Positions 17,481 to 26,059 of a stretch of DNA of 64,000 nt are shown here, piece by piece. Made by a program: the position numbers and the translations under genes. How positions within the stretch are numbered: the first letter of the stretch is position 1; every line of letters begins with the position of its first letter. The notes under the pieces are model-generated. The model did no database searches. It was not told the DNA's origin and saw nothing but the letters and a program-made list of their open reading frames with translations. Source of the DNA: Planctomycetaceae bacterium (GTDB lineage Bacteria > Planctomycetota > Planctomycetia > Pirellulales > Pirellulaceae); assembly GCA_020638975.1 (NCBI GenBank), contig JACKHN010000024.1, positions 41,884 to 105,883 on the forward strand. The letters are read 5' to 3'.

Positions 17481-19235
17481 TCACGAATGCGTGGATACCT
17501 CCCGTGACTGAATTGATGCCAACGCACGCGCGGTCTGCTCATCGTTCGGCGAAAGATTCAAAGAGGAGATAGCGCTTTGGATGAATTCTTCGGGATAGCG
17601 TAGAAGATCCTCGAAGTTGATCTTAACGTGGGATTGCACTTCGAAAAAGCGATGCACCTCATTCCAAAGCGTGTTCTGAATCTGGCGTTCGCGCCCCGGC
17701 CACCACTTCCTTCTCGCCAGCGACGCGATGGAATCCTCAAGCGGGCGATAGCACCAGATGAATTTGGTATCCGCTCCCCATGCCTGTACCAAGTCGGGGC
17801 CGCACAAACTTAGCAACGGGTGTTTCAAACCCACCGCCGTTGTGCAAGTGGCTTGCATCTGTTCCGCCCACTCGCGCAATACCCTTACACGCTCGGATTG
17901 CGGCACGGCAGCCGTCAACTCCGGTTCTCGCCACCACGTTCGGAGTTGTTGCGACAACCAGCGTGCTTCGAAATGATCCCCCCAGAACTCGCGACCCATT
18001 GTCACACCCAAATGATGCAAAATCCCTGCGACGGCAGACGAACCCGACCCATATAGACCGACGACTGCAACGCGAGTGCAAGCCTGTCCGGACACCGCAA
18101 GTGGCTCGGAAGCGGTTGCTCCAGTGACGATGGGATCGGTCGTCTTTGGAATCTGGCGAACTTGAATAGCTTGCTGATACTTCGCTTGGCATGCCTTGGC
18201 TCGCTCGATATCGCCGAGTTGCCGATGCGCGAAACGCAGCACGTCAAAGGGTGCTTCGTACCAACCCGGCAAGTACCTAAAGCTGATCCTTCGCTCTGCC
18301 GCGGCACTGCCTTCGAACGATCCGATCGCGATCGCCATCTCTTCCCACGCGATGGCATCCGCGTAACGACCGAGTTGATAGCAGCAAAAGCCCGCCAACC
18401 AAGCAAGTTCCGGCGATGCAGCTTGCCGCGACAAGCCGAACGCACAGACTTCCAGCGCAGTCTCGTAGTCCTCAAGTTTTAAAAAGCAATTTGCGGCGCA
18501 ATAGCTCGCCCAAGCCGCCTGCTCGGCCCAACCCTCGCGGAGGTCGCAACAGCGGCGGTAGGCCAGGATCGCTTCGGCGTAGTCTTCCAACTGTTCGAGC
18601 GTTTGCCCAAGGTAGAACCACCATCGCGCGTTGTGCGGTTGCTGCTGCGTTTCTTCACGCAGAATTGCCAGATCTCGTTCGAGCTTGGCTCGAAACTGCC
18701 CGGGCGTCTTCCGCTCTTCAAAGAACCGAACGCCGGGTAGCACTCGGCGTTGCGTGGTCGTCGCACCGACCAGAGCCTCGTGCGTTCGCCCTTTCCATGC
18801 CAAGCGGGTGGGCAATCTGACGAGCCGCTCCTTGGAGTAAGATCCGTCGCGGGCAGGTACCATCCAAGTCAACACCGACAAATCGCCCTCTAACACGCGC
18901 CGAAACTCATCGATCGACTTGTAGCCTTCGACGACTAGCCGTTCGTCCGTATCGATCGTCAGCGCCCAAGTGGCTCTGGTCGCCGTCGCCCGTTCAAGCG
19001 CGAAGTTCCGCGCGCTCGCAAAGTCGTCGCACCATTCAAATCGCTCAACACGCAGTTTATCACCAGCCAGATCGTGCGCGATGCCTGCCGTCCTGTCGGC
19101 AATCCCGGTATCGACTAGCAGGAACGAATCGACCCAATCGATCACACTTCGAATCGCAGGAGCAACGATGTTCTCGTTGTTCCCAGCCAACATCGTAGCC
19201 ACGATACGTGATGATTCGAGTCGAGTTAAGGTCAT
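17481..19235 (-). CDS. Fusion: GT2 glycosyltransferase, TPR repeats, sulfotransferase-like domain
   Basis: The 584-residue protein has three parts. Residues 10-185 are a family-2 glycosyltransferase of the SunS/TPR-linked kind (AGNNENIVAPAIRSVIDWVD, WALTIDTDERL with the metal-binding DTD at 95-97). Residues 190-350 are TPR-like helices (WWFYLGQTLEQLEDYAEAI, LAGFCCYQLGRYADAI). Residues 385-584 are a P-loop domain of sulfotransferase type (VVGLYGSGSSAVAGIL, KFIWCYRPLEDSIASL), suggesting PAPS-dependent sulfation. It lacks a signal peptide, so it acts in the cytoplasm. It starts 24 bp after an ECF sigma gene and is probably cotranscribed with it. Substrates are unknown; transfer of a sugar and then sulfate to a polysaccharide or protein is a plausible inference. 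Confidence 0.85.
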   Translation of the reverse strand: MTLTRLESSRIVATMLAGNNENIVAPAIRSVIDWVDSFLLVDTGIADRTAGIAHDLAGDKLRVERFEWCDDFASARNFALERATATRATWALTIDTDERLVVEGYKSIDEFRRVLEGDLSVLTWMVPARDGSYSKERLVRLPTRLAWKGRTHEALVGATTTQRRVLPGVRFFEERKTPGQFRAKLERDLAILREETQQQPHNARWWFYLGQTLEQLEDYAEAILAYRRCCDLREGWAEQAAWASYCAANCFLKLEDYETALEVCAFGLSRQAASPELAWLAGFCCYQLGRYADAIAWEEMAIAIGSFEGSAAAERRISFRYLPGWYEAPFDVLRFAHRQLGDIERAKACQAKYQQAIQVRQIPKTTDPIVTGATASEPLAVSGQACTRVAVVGLYGSGSSAVAGILHHLGVTMGREFWGDHFEARWLSQQLRTWWREPELTAAVPQSERVRVLREWAEQMQATCTTAVGLKHPLLSLCGPDLVQAWGADTKFIWCYRPLEDSIASLARRKWWPGRERQIQNTLWNEVHRFFEVQSHVKINFEDLLRYPEEFIQSAISSLNLSPNDEQTARALASIQSREVSTHS

Positions 19236-19259
19236 GCTTTGCCTTCCAGTCGCTCGCGG

Positions 19260-19802
19260 TCAAACGAAATGTTCCAGACGACGCTCCAGTGATCTCCGCC
19301 AGTGCCGTATCGTTCGTTCGCTGATACCGTCCGGCATTGGCTCAAGTCCAGCGAGCAACCGCAGGCGCTGCACTTCGCGTTCGTTTAGTCGAACGCCAAT
19401 ATCGTCGATACACTCGGCAATTTCTCGAAGGAACAGTGGCACATTAATGTCGGCGGGACATTGCAGCTCGCTATGAAGCTCCTGCGTGAACGGGGCCATC
19501 TTGGGTTGGTTGGCTTCGCGCCGACGCAGCCAATCACAAGCTTGATTATTAGCAACCCGGCTTAACCACGCCGCCAACTCAAACTGCGAAGCACCGCCAA
19601 ATGATCGCAGGCGTCGATGTGAGTTCTCGCACAAGCCAAGCATTGTCTCCATGACGACGTCGTCAATGTCCGCTTCGCACAATCGACACGCCTTCAATTT
19701 TCGCCGCACGACGGGTGCCGAAACTTGCAGGAACAAACTCCAGAAATCTTGCCACGCATCGGGGCAGTCTTCCTCGATACACTCTCGAAGCAACTCGAAC
19801 AT
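19260..19802 (-). CDS. ECF-type RNA polymerase sigma factor
   Basis: The 180-residue protein has a region-2-like segment (DAWQDFWSLFLQVSAPVVRR, then DIDDVVMETMLGLCENSHRR and AAWLSRVANNQACDWLRRRE, residues 14-97) and a C-terminal helix-turn-helix resembling region 4 (LNEREVQRLRLLAG, then ISERTIRHWRRSLERRLEHF). The region-4 part is short and diverged, as in the ECF variants that are abundant in planctomycetes. It precedes the GT2-TPR-sulfotransferase gene by 24 bp on the same strand. Its upstream region, shared with the divergent surface-protein gene, is interrupted by an IS at 19905. No anti-sigma gene is adjacent. Confidence 0.8.
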   Translation of the reverse strand: MFELLRECIEEDCPDAWQDFWSLFLQVSAPVVRRKLKACRLCEADIDDVVMETMLGLCENSHRRLRSFGGASQFELAAWLSRVANNQACDWLRRREANQPKMAPFTQELHSELQCPADINVPLFLREIAECIDDIGVRLNEREVQRLRLLAGLEPMPDGISERTIRHWRRSLERRLEHFV

Positions 19803-19904
19803 GCATCACCCGCTTTGAAAAGACAACCGTCTGCCGCCTGCCCTGACATGAGACAAACCTTACCCCCCCCCTCAGCTATTTGTCAAGCGCCGCGTCAGAT
19901 AATA

Positions 19905-21743
19905 GAGCCGGTTGCGTTGTGGCGTAAGTCGAGAGGTTCGAAGTAGTTGAGTGTGGCGTGGGAAAGTGCCTTCCCCGCAATGCGTCTCACCTGGCTTAGG
20001 ATTTTCGTGAAGACAAAGCCCCCGCGAACTTTTTTCGACGATTTTTCGACCACGCTACGAACCATGCGGGGATTAATTGCGTAGTTAATTGCATTGCCAT
20101 AGTACACCAATCGCACGAACCAACGCAGGGTTGCCTCGTCATGCGAATTCAAGCTACCAAGCCGCTCTTCGCGTGGGATTGCCTGGAAGACAGTCCGACG
20201 CTCAAAACGATTAAGCAATTGCTCGACATCATTCCTGACGAAAAGTTGTTGGTGTCGCTCGAAGAGTCCCGCGGTAAAGGAAGGAACGACTACTCGCTGC
20301 GCACGCTGTGGGGCGTACTCGTCTTGAGCATTGCTTTACGACATCCCACCATCGAAGCATGCCTGGCCGAACTGCGACGTAATGAATCGCTGCGGAAGTT
20401 GATCGATATCGAGTCGGAAGACAAAGTTCTCGCAAGTGGAATCTGTCGCGATTCCTCGATCGTTTAGGAGAGGAGACACACCTGACGTTCTTGCATCAGA
20501 TCTTCGATGCGATGATCCAACAGTTGGGCGAAGCGGTGCCGGATTTGGGACGCGACACGGCAGGAGACGCCACAGCGCTCAACGCTCGTCGCAAAAAGCG
20601 GGCGCGTGCCGAAGTCGAAGAAGAACAAGGCTTGCCGCAGGCAACCGGCGGTCGTAAGGAATACACGGACGACGACGGCAAGGTCAACAAAGTTGTCGAG
20701 TGGTTCGGCTTCAAGCTGCACTTGTTGGTCGATGTGAAACATGAAGTCTCGTTGTCTTACAAGATCACCGACACCAAAGCGGGCGACGGCGAAATCCTGC
20801 CCGCGATCCTGGCGACGCCAAGCCAACCTTCCGACGGGCCGCATCAAGACGCTCGCCTACGACAAGGCTGCCGACACCAACGATGTGCATCAACTGCTCT
20901 CCAAGGCAAACATCACACCCGTGATCCAGAATCGTTCGTTATGGAAGGAAGACCACGAACGCATGCTGCCTGGCCATGATGGCAACTCGAACATCGTGTA
21001 CGACGAAGCGGGCACGGTCTACTGCTATGATCGCAAGAGCCAGCCCATGGTACGCCACAAGATGTCTTACATCGGTCACGAACCGCAACGCCACACGATT
21101 AAGTATCGTTGCCCAGCAATGCATGAAGGCTGGGAGTGTCCGATGGCGAAAATCTGCAACGCGGGAAAGTCATATGGTTTGACAGTTCGGGTTCCGCAAG
21201 AGATCGACGTGCGTCGCTTCCCCTTCGTTGCCTCGCGCGACGAAGAAGTTCTGAACGCCTGTACAAAGGCCGGACAGCGGTGGAGCGAGTGAACGCACGG
21301 TTGAAGATCTTTTGGGGAGCCGACGACGGAACCTGACGGGTTCACGGCGTTTCTTTGCGCTGCTGGGCGTGATCATGGTGGTGCACGCATCGTTCGCGAC
21401 GCTGTTAGCAATGACCCCGCGTCGCGACGGCACGCTGGGCCAAACGAAGCTCAGCCCGATCGCTCCAAGCATTACATGGCAAAGTGAAGGAACGCGTTCC
21501 CCCGCGTCGTCGTCCCAAGAGCAAAGAACGACAATCCCGCCTCCGTTTCAGCGCATGACGAGTCCAGTCCCACGACCGTTCGCTGAATCGTCGCAACCGG
21601 AGACCGACTGAAGATTCTTTCGTCGGCCTTACGGCAGCGCCCTCCTGCGCGTCTCCCGCAACTCCGCGCATGCATACAATTCACTACGCAACAATTACCC
21701 AATTAGCGGCCTGCCCCCGAAGCCCCGACAACGCAACCGGCTC
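19905..21743 (+). mobile_element. Decayed DDE insertion sequence, 1,839 bp, with 9-bp target duplication
   Basis: Terminal inverted repeats GAGCCGGTTGCGTTGT (19905-19920) and its complement (21728-21743) are perfect over 16 bp. They are flanked by the direct repeat CAGATAATA at 19896-19904 and 21744-21752. The boundaries are therefore precise although the transposase is frameshifted. The left end has about 235 bp before the transposase. The element splits the intergenic region between the sigma gene (minus) and the PT-repeat protein gene (plus), so it probably disturbs their promoters. Confidence 0.9.
20141..21558 (+). pseudogene. Frameshifted DDE transposase (IS1182/IS4-like superfamily)
   Basis: Pieces in different frames join into one transposase of about 470 residues: LFAWDCLEDSPTLKTIKQLL (20141-20440), KWNLSRFLDRLGEETHLTFL through FGFKLHLLVDVKHEVSLSYK (about 20440-20815), TGRIKTLAYDKAADTNDVHQ through QEIDVRRFPF (about 20820-21245), YKGRTAVERVNARLKIFWGA with the catalytic Glu (about 21255-21335), LTGSRRFFALLGVIMVVHAS (21335-21460) and an Arg/Lys-rich tail ending at 21558. 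Breaks near 20435, 20817, 21250, 21335 and 21465 make it inactive. The exact IS family is not certain from sequence alone. Confidence 0.85.
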
Positions 21744-21982
21744 CAGATAATATTTCGAGGGTCTTTGCCCGTTGTCGCGGCGGGCAGGAACAAAGTCTCC
21801 AAAGTTCCCGTCGCTTAACCGCTTGCAGCGAAAACTATCGCGACCACAGATTTTTCTTTGCCGCGGCACCGCCCAATTTGCGTCTTTCTTGATAGAGGGC
21901 GGTTTCTCCTCCTCAGATCGGCAGCCGCATCACTAGCACACGCATTCGCGTGACGCAGAACCATAAAATCACAGGTAGAGCA
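21559..21982. other. IS right end and leader of the PT-repeat surface gene
   Basis: This 424-bp gene-free stretch contains the right inverted repeat of the IS (21728-21743), its target duplication (21744-21752) and about 230 bp of presumed promoter and leader for the gene at 21983. I see no convincing -35/-10 pair. The small frames in it are not protein-like. Confidence 0.5.
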
Positions 21983-23482
21983 ATGAAGAAGCCCGTTTGG
22001 ACTTGGAGCTGGGAATCACTGAATCCGTGGAATCTCGTCACCAAAGCGGGCAAGTCCAAACGGCGCAAAGCTCCACGCGTCCAGCGGCACATGCGGGTCG
22101 AAGAACTTAATCCACGGCTGATGCTGGCTGGCGATACAACCGAAGACCCCACCCAGGGTGCCACTACTGTTGAGATGGCCCAGGAACATCTCACCGCGCC
22201 CATCCCAGGCGACGTTAACGGCGATGGAGCGTTAGCACCTAACGACGTTTTGGCGATTGTGAACTATCTGGCCGACCCGAATGGGTCCACCGGCCCCATT
22301 GAAACGATGGACCTGAACGACGATGGTGTCGTCACCCAAGCCGACGTCGATGCCGCCATCGAGTACGTCGAATCCGCAGACAGTGTGTTCGCTTCGTTCG
22401 GCGCGAGCGGTCCATCGGGTCCGTCAGGAGTGACCGGTCCTTCAGGCCCCACGCTGCCATCGGGTCCAAGTGGACCGAGCGGCCCTGAATGCACAACCAG
22501 TTCGACGGGCCCGACAGGGCCTTCCGGTCCATCTGGCCCGTCCGGTCCGACAGATCCTTGCAGTCCAACACCAACACCAACACCAACACCTACACCGACA
22601 CCGACTCCGACACCGACACCGACTCCAACACCGACACCGACACCGACTCCAACACCGACACCGACACCGACTCCAACACCGACTCCAACACCGACTCCAA
22701 CACCGACTCCAACACCGACTCCAACACCGACACCGACACCGACACCGACTCCAACACCGACTCCAACACCAACACCAACACCAACTCCAACACCAACTCC
22801 AACTCCAACTCCACCCAACACCAACTCCGACTCCAACTCCGACTCCAACACCAACTCCGACTCCAACACCAACACCAACACCAACACCAACACCAACACC
22901 AACACCAACACCAACACCAACACCAACACCAACACCAACACCGACACCAACACCAACACCGACACCAACACCGACACCAACTCCGACACCAACTCCGACC
23001 CAACTCCGACACCAACTCCGACTCCAACTCCGACCACCAACCCGACACCAACACCGACACCAACACCAACACCAACACCAACACCGACACCCGAACACCA
23101 ACACCGACACCAACACCGACACCAACACCGACACCAACACCGACACCGACACCAACACCAACACCAGCACCAACACCGACTCCGACGCCAACGCCAACGC
23201 CAACGCCAACACCAACACCAACGCCAACTCCAACACCAACACCAACACCAACACCAACGCCAACTCCAACTCCGACACCAACACCGACTCCAACACCGAC
23301 TCCAACACCAACACCAACACCGACGCCAACACCGACACCGACGCCAACACCGACGCCAACACCGACGAATACGCCTCCTGATGCAACCCCCAGCTCCGGA
23401 TCGGTCGCGCATAACTGGGCGTCGACTAACTACAAGCTTTCGGATAGTGTCACGGGAACTGACGCTGATGAAGATCCATTAA
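21983..23482 (+). CDS. PT-repeat, collagen-like surface protein, N-terminal part
   Basis: The protein starts MKKPVWTWSWESLNPWN, carries the planctomycete surface motif VEELNPRLMLAGD (about residues 37-49), a dockerin-like pair of calcium loops (GDVNGDGALAPNDVLAIVNY and MDLNDDGVVTQADVDAAIEY, about 75-125), then collagen-like Gly-Pro-Ser/Thr triplets (about 140-190) and a long Pro-Thr tract. Three single-base indels inside the tract change the phase, so this frame turns from PTPT to NTNSDS, back to PTPT, then to HQHR, and stops at 23482. The natural continuation lies in another frame to 24576. ATG 21983 is preferred over 21950 because the motif spacing fits. The protein is expected on the cell surface. 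The break may be real (phase variation, decay) or a sequencing error in the repeat. Confidence 0.8.
   Translation: MKKPVWTWSWESLNPWNLVTKAGKSKRRKAPRVQRHMRVEELNPRLMLAGDTTEDPTQGATTVEMAQEHLTAPIPGDVNGDGALAPNDVLAIVNYLADPNGSTGPIETMDLNDDGVVTQADVDAAIEYVESADSVFASFGASGPSGPSGVTGPSGPTLPSGPSGPSGPECTTSSTGPTGPSGPSGPSGPTDPCSPTPTPTPTPTPTPTPTPTPTPTPTPTPTPTPTPTPTPTPTPTPTPTPTPTPTPTPTPTPTPTPTPTPTPTPTPTPTPTPTPTPPNTNSDSNSDSNTNSDSNTNTNTNTNTNTNTNTNTNTNTNTNTDTNTNTDTNTDTNSDTNSDPTPTPTPTPTPTTNPTPTPTPTPTPTPTPTPEHQHRHQHRHQHRHQHRHRHQHQHQHQHRLRRQRQRQRQHQHQRQLQHQHQHQHQRQLQLRHQHRLQHRLQHQHQHRRQHRHRRQHRRQHRRIRLLMQPPAPDRSRITGRRLTTSFRIVSRELTLMKIH
22565..23370 (+). repeat. About 800-bp hexanucleotide tract encoding Pro-Thr repeats
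   Basis: Variants of a 6-bp unit (CCAACA, CCGACA, CCGACT, CCAACT) are repeated about 130 times. Because every unit is 6 bp, unit gain or loss keeps the frame. All plus-strand frames remain open through nearly the whole tract (PT, NT/SD, HQ/HR), and the minus strand reads Val-Gly/Leu-Val/Cys-Trp repeats. Phase changes occur at about 22814 (one extra C), 22999 (one base missing) and 23092 (one base missing). Such tracts are prone to slippage and to assembly error. Confidence 0.95.
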
Positions 23483-24576
23483 CATTCGAGTTAGCTAAAG
23501 ATGTGAGTCACGGAGTCTTGACATTTAATGACGATGGGTCGTTTAGCTACCGCCCAAAGAACGGGTTCGCAGGAGAAGATAGTTTTCAGTTCAAGGCGAA
23601 TGATGGCACCGAAAGTTCAGAATCAGCCACTTATTCGATTACAGTGACTAACACCGCCCCTGTAGCGACTGCCATGACCCTTACCGTGGTGAGCGGCCAA
23701 ACCGTTTCAGATACGGCGGCGGGCACCGATAGCGACTCGCAGGATAAGATTCTGAGTTTTCGTTCAACAAAATCTGCGAAAAACGGAACGGTTGCATTTT
23801 CGGAAGGATTTGGAGGAGGTGGATTCTCGTACACCCCTAACGACGGTTTTATTGGCACTGACTCTTTCACATTTTGGGTATTGGACGGCGTAATTGACGC
23901 TAATGGAAAGCTTTCCGGCAAATCGGAAGAAGCGACAGTCACAATAACCGTCAAGGCGCCAGCACCGCCGCCGCCACCTGATACACACCCGTGTGGTACT
24001 CCAGCTCTATTAGTAGTCGATGTCACAAAGTGCTTCGTGGTGCATCTTGACTTTCCACTGAAAATAACGGCGTATCAAGCCGCGAGTCGCGAAGAGCATG
24101 TCACCAACAAGGACAACTCTGACAAAGATGACTTGACCGATTTGCTTGAAGAGGCGAAAAAGCTACTCGAAAAACTTGATGATAAGGTTCCCCTTCCGCC
24201 CCAGCTCAAGCTAATAGAGCTCTTCGTTGGAGGCTTGCAAACTTTGAACGTGGGCATCGAAGAACTCCGCCTCGACATTAGTGTCCAGGCCAGCGTGGAT
24301 GTCTACACATGGACACAACCAGACCCAAGCAAAAAGGCCGCGTGGGAGAAGACGGGCGAGGTCGCGGTCGCACCGATGAAGTTAGTTAGCAAGTCCAAGA
24401 GAATCGATGGGGGAGGGGCCAACCCTTCAACCGAAGATGGGCAAACTAAGATAACGAATGCGAGTGCTGCGTTGTTTGACACGGCAATGTCGGCGATGGC
24501 GAGTCTCGATGTCGAGAAGATGGTCAGCGATAAGTTGCCAAAATCGGCCTCAGATGTCGTAAAGTTTGCCCCCTGA
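23095..24576 (+). CDS. C-terminal part of the PT-repeat surface protein, out of frame
   Basis: After the PT tract this frame reads TNTPPDATPSSGSVAHNWAS and then two cadherin-like/Ig-like repeats (LTFNDDGSFSYRPKNGFAGE with DSFQFKANDG, and FSYTPNDGFIGTDSFTFWVL), followed by a Pro linker (APAPPPPPD) and a roughly 200-residue domain of unknown type with an acidic-lysine helical segment (LLEEAKKLLEKLDDKV). It has no start of its own; it is the evident continuation of the gene at 21983, offset by one base. It ends one base before the overlapping gene region at 24578. As the sequence stands, the full-length product cannot be made without a frameshift. Confidence 0.75.
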   Translation, partial: TPTPTPTPTPTPTPTPTPTPTPTPAPTPTPTPTPTPTPTPTPTPTPTPTPTPTPTPTPTPTPTPTPTPTPTPTPTPTPTPTPTPTPTPTPTNTPPDATPSSGSVAHNWASTNYKLSDSVTGTDADEDPLTFELAKDVSHGVLTFNDDGSFSYRPKNGFAGEDSFQFKANDGTESSESATYSITVTNTAPVATAMTLTVVSGQTVSDTAAGTDSDSQDKILSFRSTKSAKNGTVAFSEGFGGGGFSYTPNDGFIGTDSFTFWVLDGVIDANGKLSGKSEEATVTITVKAPAPPPPPDTHPCGTPALLVVDVTKCFVVHLDFPLKITAYQAASREEHVTNKDNSDKDDLTDLLEEAKKLLEKLDDKVPLPPQLKLIELFVGGLQTLNVGIEELRLDISVQASVDVYTWTQPDPSKKAAWEKTGEVAVAPMKLVSKSKRIDGGGANPSTEDGQTKITNASAALFDTAMSAMASLDVEKMVSDKLPKSASDVVKFAP

Positions 24577-24577
24577 G

Positions 24578-25912
24578 ATGTTTGACAGGTTTCAAAGTCG
24601 CCTTGTGAAAACTTTATACATCTGTGCCGGGTTAGGCGTTACACTTCTTGTCGGGCTTCTAAACAGTGGCCGGTTACTCGAATTATCAACGCGCGACATC
24701 CGTACGGGACTTGCTGACGCTGGAATCTCAGAACCAGTTCATGCCGATGCCCTTCGCTCGCGTTTAGACTTTGGTCGCCGGAACGAACCCGTCTTTCCGA
24801 TCGCGGGAGGCGCGGCAAAGCAATGGGGAGCGATTGATAGCAATGGGCGCATCCTGGTGTCAACTTCCTACGAGCGTGTCTCACGTGCTTACGCCGGACC
24901 ACCGTGGCTTCTTTGCGATACCCATCATGAAGTCGGACAGGAAGGTGCTCTGTTGATTTCGGACGACGAATGGTGTTACGTTTGCGCCGAAGGTTCTTAT
25001 CGCGTGCATCCGTTAGTTCGTGATGTGGTTCGGGTCATCAACTACGGCGAATCCCTGTTCGCGATCGTCACCAGCACCATCGCTCCTCACGGGCCAGATT
25101 GGTCGGGCGTAAAGCCGTCATTCGTCTACGATCCCTTTGGGCGATGGCAACCGCCGACTGGCGTATATCCACACGAACGATTCACGGAAGGAAGAGTCGT
25201 AATTTCGCACAACGGGCGATTCGGGTTTGCCGATCGGACTGGCAAGGTTGTGATCGATGCGAAGTTCGATCGAGCACTTCATTTCCAGGAAGGCTTGGCC
25301 GCTGTAATGAAAGGAGAGAAGTGGGGATTTGTTGATTTGGACGGGAAAACTGTCATTCCTTTTCAGTACGACATGTCGGGAATTTTCCATGACGGCAAAG
25401 CGATCGTTGCGGTCTCTACAGGGGACTCGCCATTTTTCATCGATCGCGAAGGTAGGCGCTTGGGTGATGTTCAACTGAGTGACTGGAGGGTCTTTCAAAG
25501 TTACGCTTTGTTCTCGGAAGGGCTACGGATTCAGGGGCTCCCACCGAATGACGAAGGGGAACTATTCTACGGATACAAAGATGCTGCCGATGAGTGGGTG
25601 CTCGCCCCCAGGTGGCTTCATATATCGAAGTTCTCGGAAGGGTTGGCGGCGGTCATTGCGCCGCAGACTGGAACTCGTTCCCACAACGATGGGTATCGCT
25701 TGGTGGAAGCTATCGAACGCAACGGTACTGGCTACATTGGTCCAGACGGTCGACTAAAGATCAGCCTGCCGTTGGCCGAAAGCCTTCGTGAATTCCAATA
25801 CGGTTTGGCATGGGTGAAAGGCTTACGTGTGGGCGATTCGGGAGGTACGGGGTATATCAATCACGATGGTGCTTTTGTTTGGCGTGATGAACCAAGCGAA
25901 ACAGAGCACTGA
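24578..25912 (+). CDS. Membrane-anchored WG-repeat protein
   Basis: The 444-residue protein has an N-terminal transmembrane segment or signal anchor (TLYICAGLGVTLLVGLL, residues 11-27) and then about seven WG/KWG-type beta repeats (WGAIDSNGRILVSTSYERVS, FGFADRTGKVVIDAKFDRA, WGFVDLDGKTVIPFQYD, GYIGPDGRLKISLPLA, GYINHDGAFVW). WG repeats form beta-propeller-like or solenoid surfaces with presumed binding roles. The ATG at 24578 lies one base after the preceding stop at 24574-24576, so translation is probably coupled to the PT-repeat gene and the two products are likely to work together. The start could also be the TTG at 24566. Confidence 0.85.
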   Translation: MFDRFQSRLVKTLYICAGLGVTLLVGLLNSGRLLELSTRDIRTGLADAGISEPVHADALRSRLDFGRRNEPVFPIAGGAAKQWGAIDSNGRILVSTSYERVSRAYAGPPWLLCDTHHEVGQEGALLISDDEWCYVCAEGSYRVHPLVRDVVRVINYGESLFAIVTSTIAPHGPDWSGVKPSFVYDPFGRWQPPTGVYPHERFTEGRVVISHNGRFGFADRTGKVVIDAKFDRALHFQEGLAAVMKGEKWGFVDLDGKTVIPFQYDMSGIFHDGKAIVAVSTGDSPFFIDREGRRLGDVQLSDWRVFQSYALFSEGLRIQGLPPNDEGELFYGYKDAADEWVLAPRWLHISKFSEGLAAVIAPQTGTRSHNDGYRLVEAIERNGTGYIGPDGRLKISLPLAESLREFQYGLAWVKGLRVGDSGGTGYINHDGAFVWRDEPSETEH

Positions 25913-25932
25913 ACTTCACGTGGGTAGAAAAC

Positions 25933-25949
25933 GTTCCAGGAACCGTAGC
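25933..25949 (+). repeat. Copy of the palindromic IS4 target context
   Basis: GTTCCAGGAACCGTAGC is identical to 16494-16510, the right flank of the IS4 element. To its left AGAAAAC corresponds to AGAAAAG at 14814-14820 on the other side of that IS. Removing the IS therefore yields a second, uninterrupted copy of about 25 bp. The core GGTTCCAGGAACC type palindrome may be a dispersed repeat or an operator; here it lies in the leader of the gene at 26060. Confidence 0.6.
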
Positions 25950-26059
25950 TCGTTCAAAGTGAAATGGTTCCAAGAAGGGGAGATTGAACTTAGGGATGAA
26001 GCGAAGATGGGCTTGACTGGGTTGTGTCGCGGTGAGTGGCCCCGCAGAGGAGGATTGAC

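Noticed and set aside
19895..20218. 107-codon minus-strand frame at the left end of the decayed IS
   Set aside because: It spans the inverted repeat and the beginning of the transposase on the opposite strand and has no recognisable domain.
22264..23412. Long minus-strand frames through the PT tract (Val-Gly, Leu-Val and Cys-Trp repeats)
   Set aside because: They exist only because the 6-bp unit has no stop in any frame; they have no start context and no domain outside the tract.
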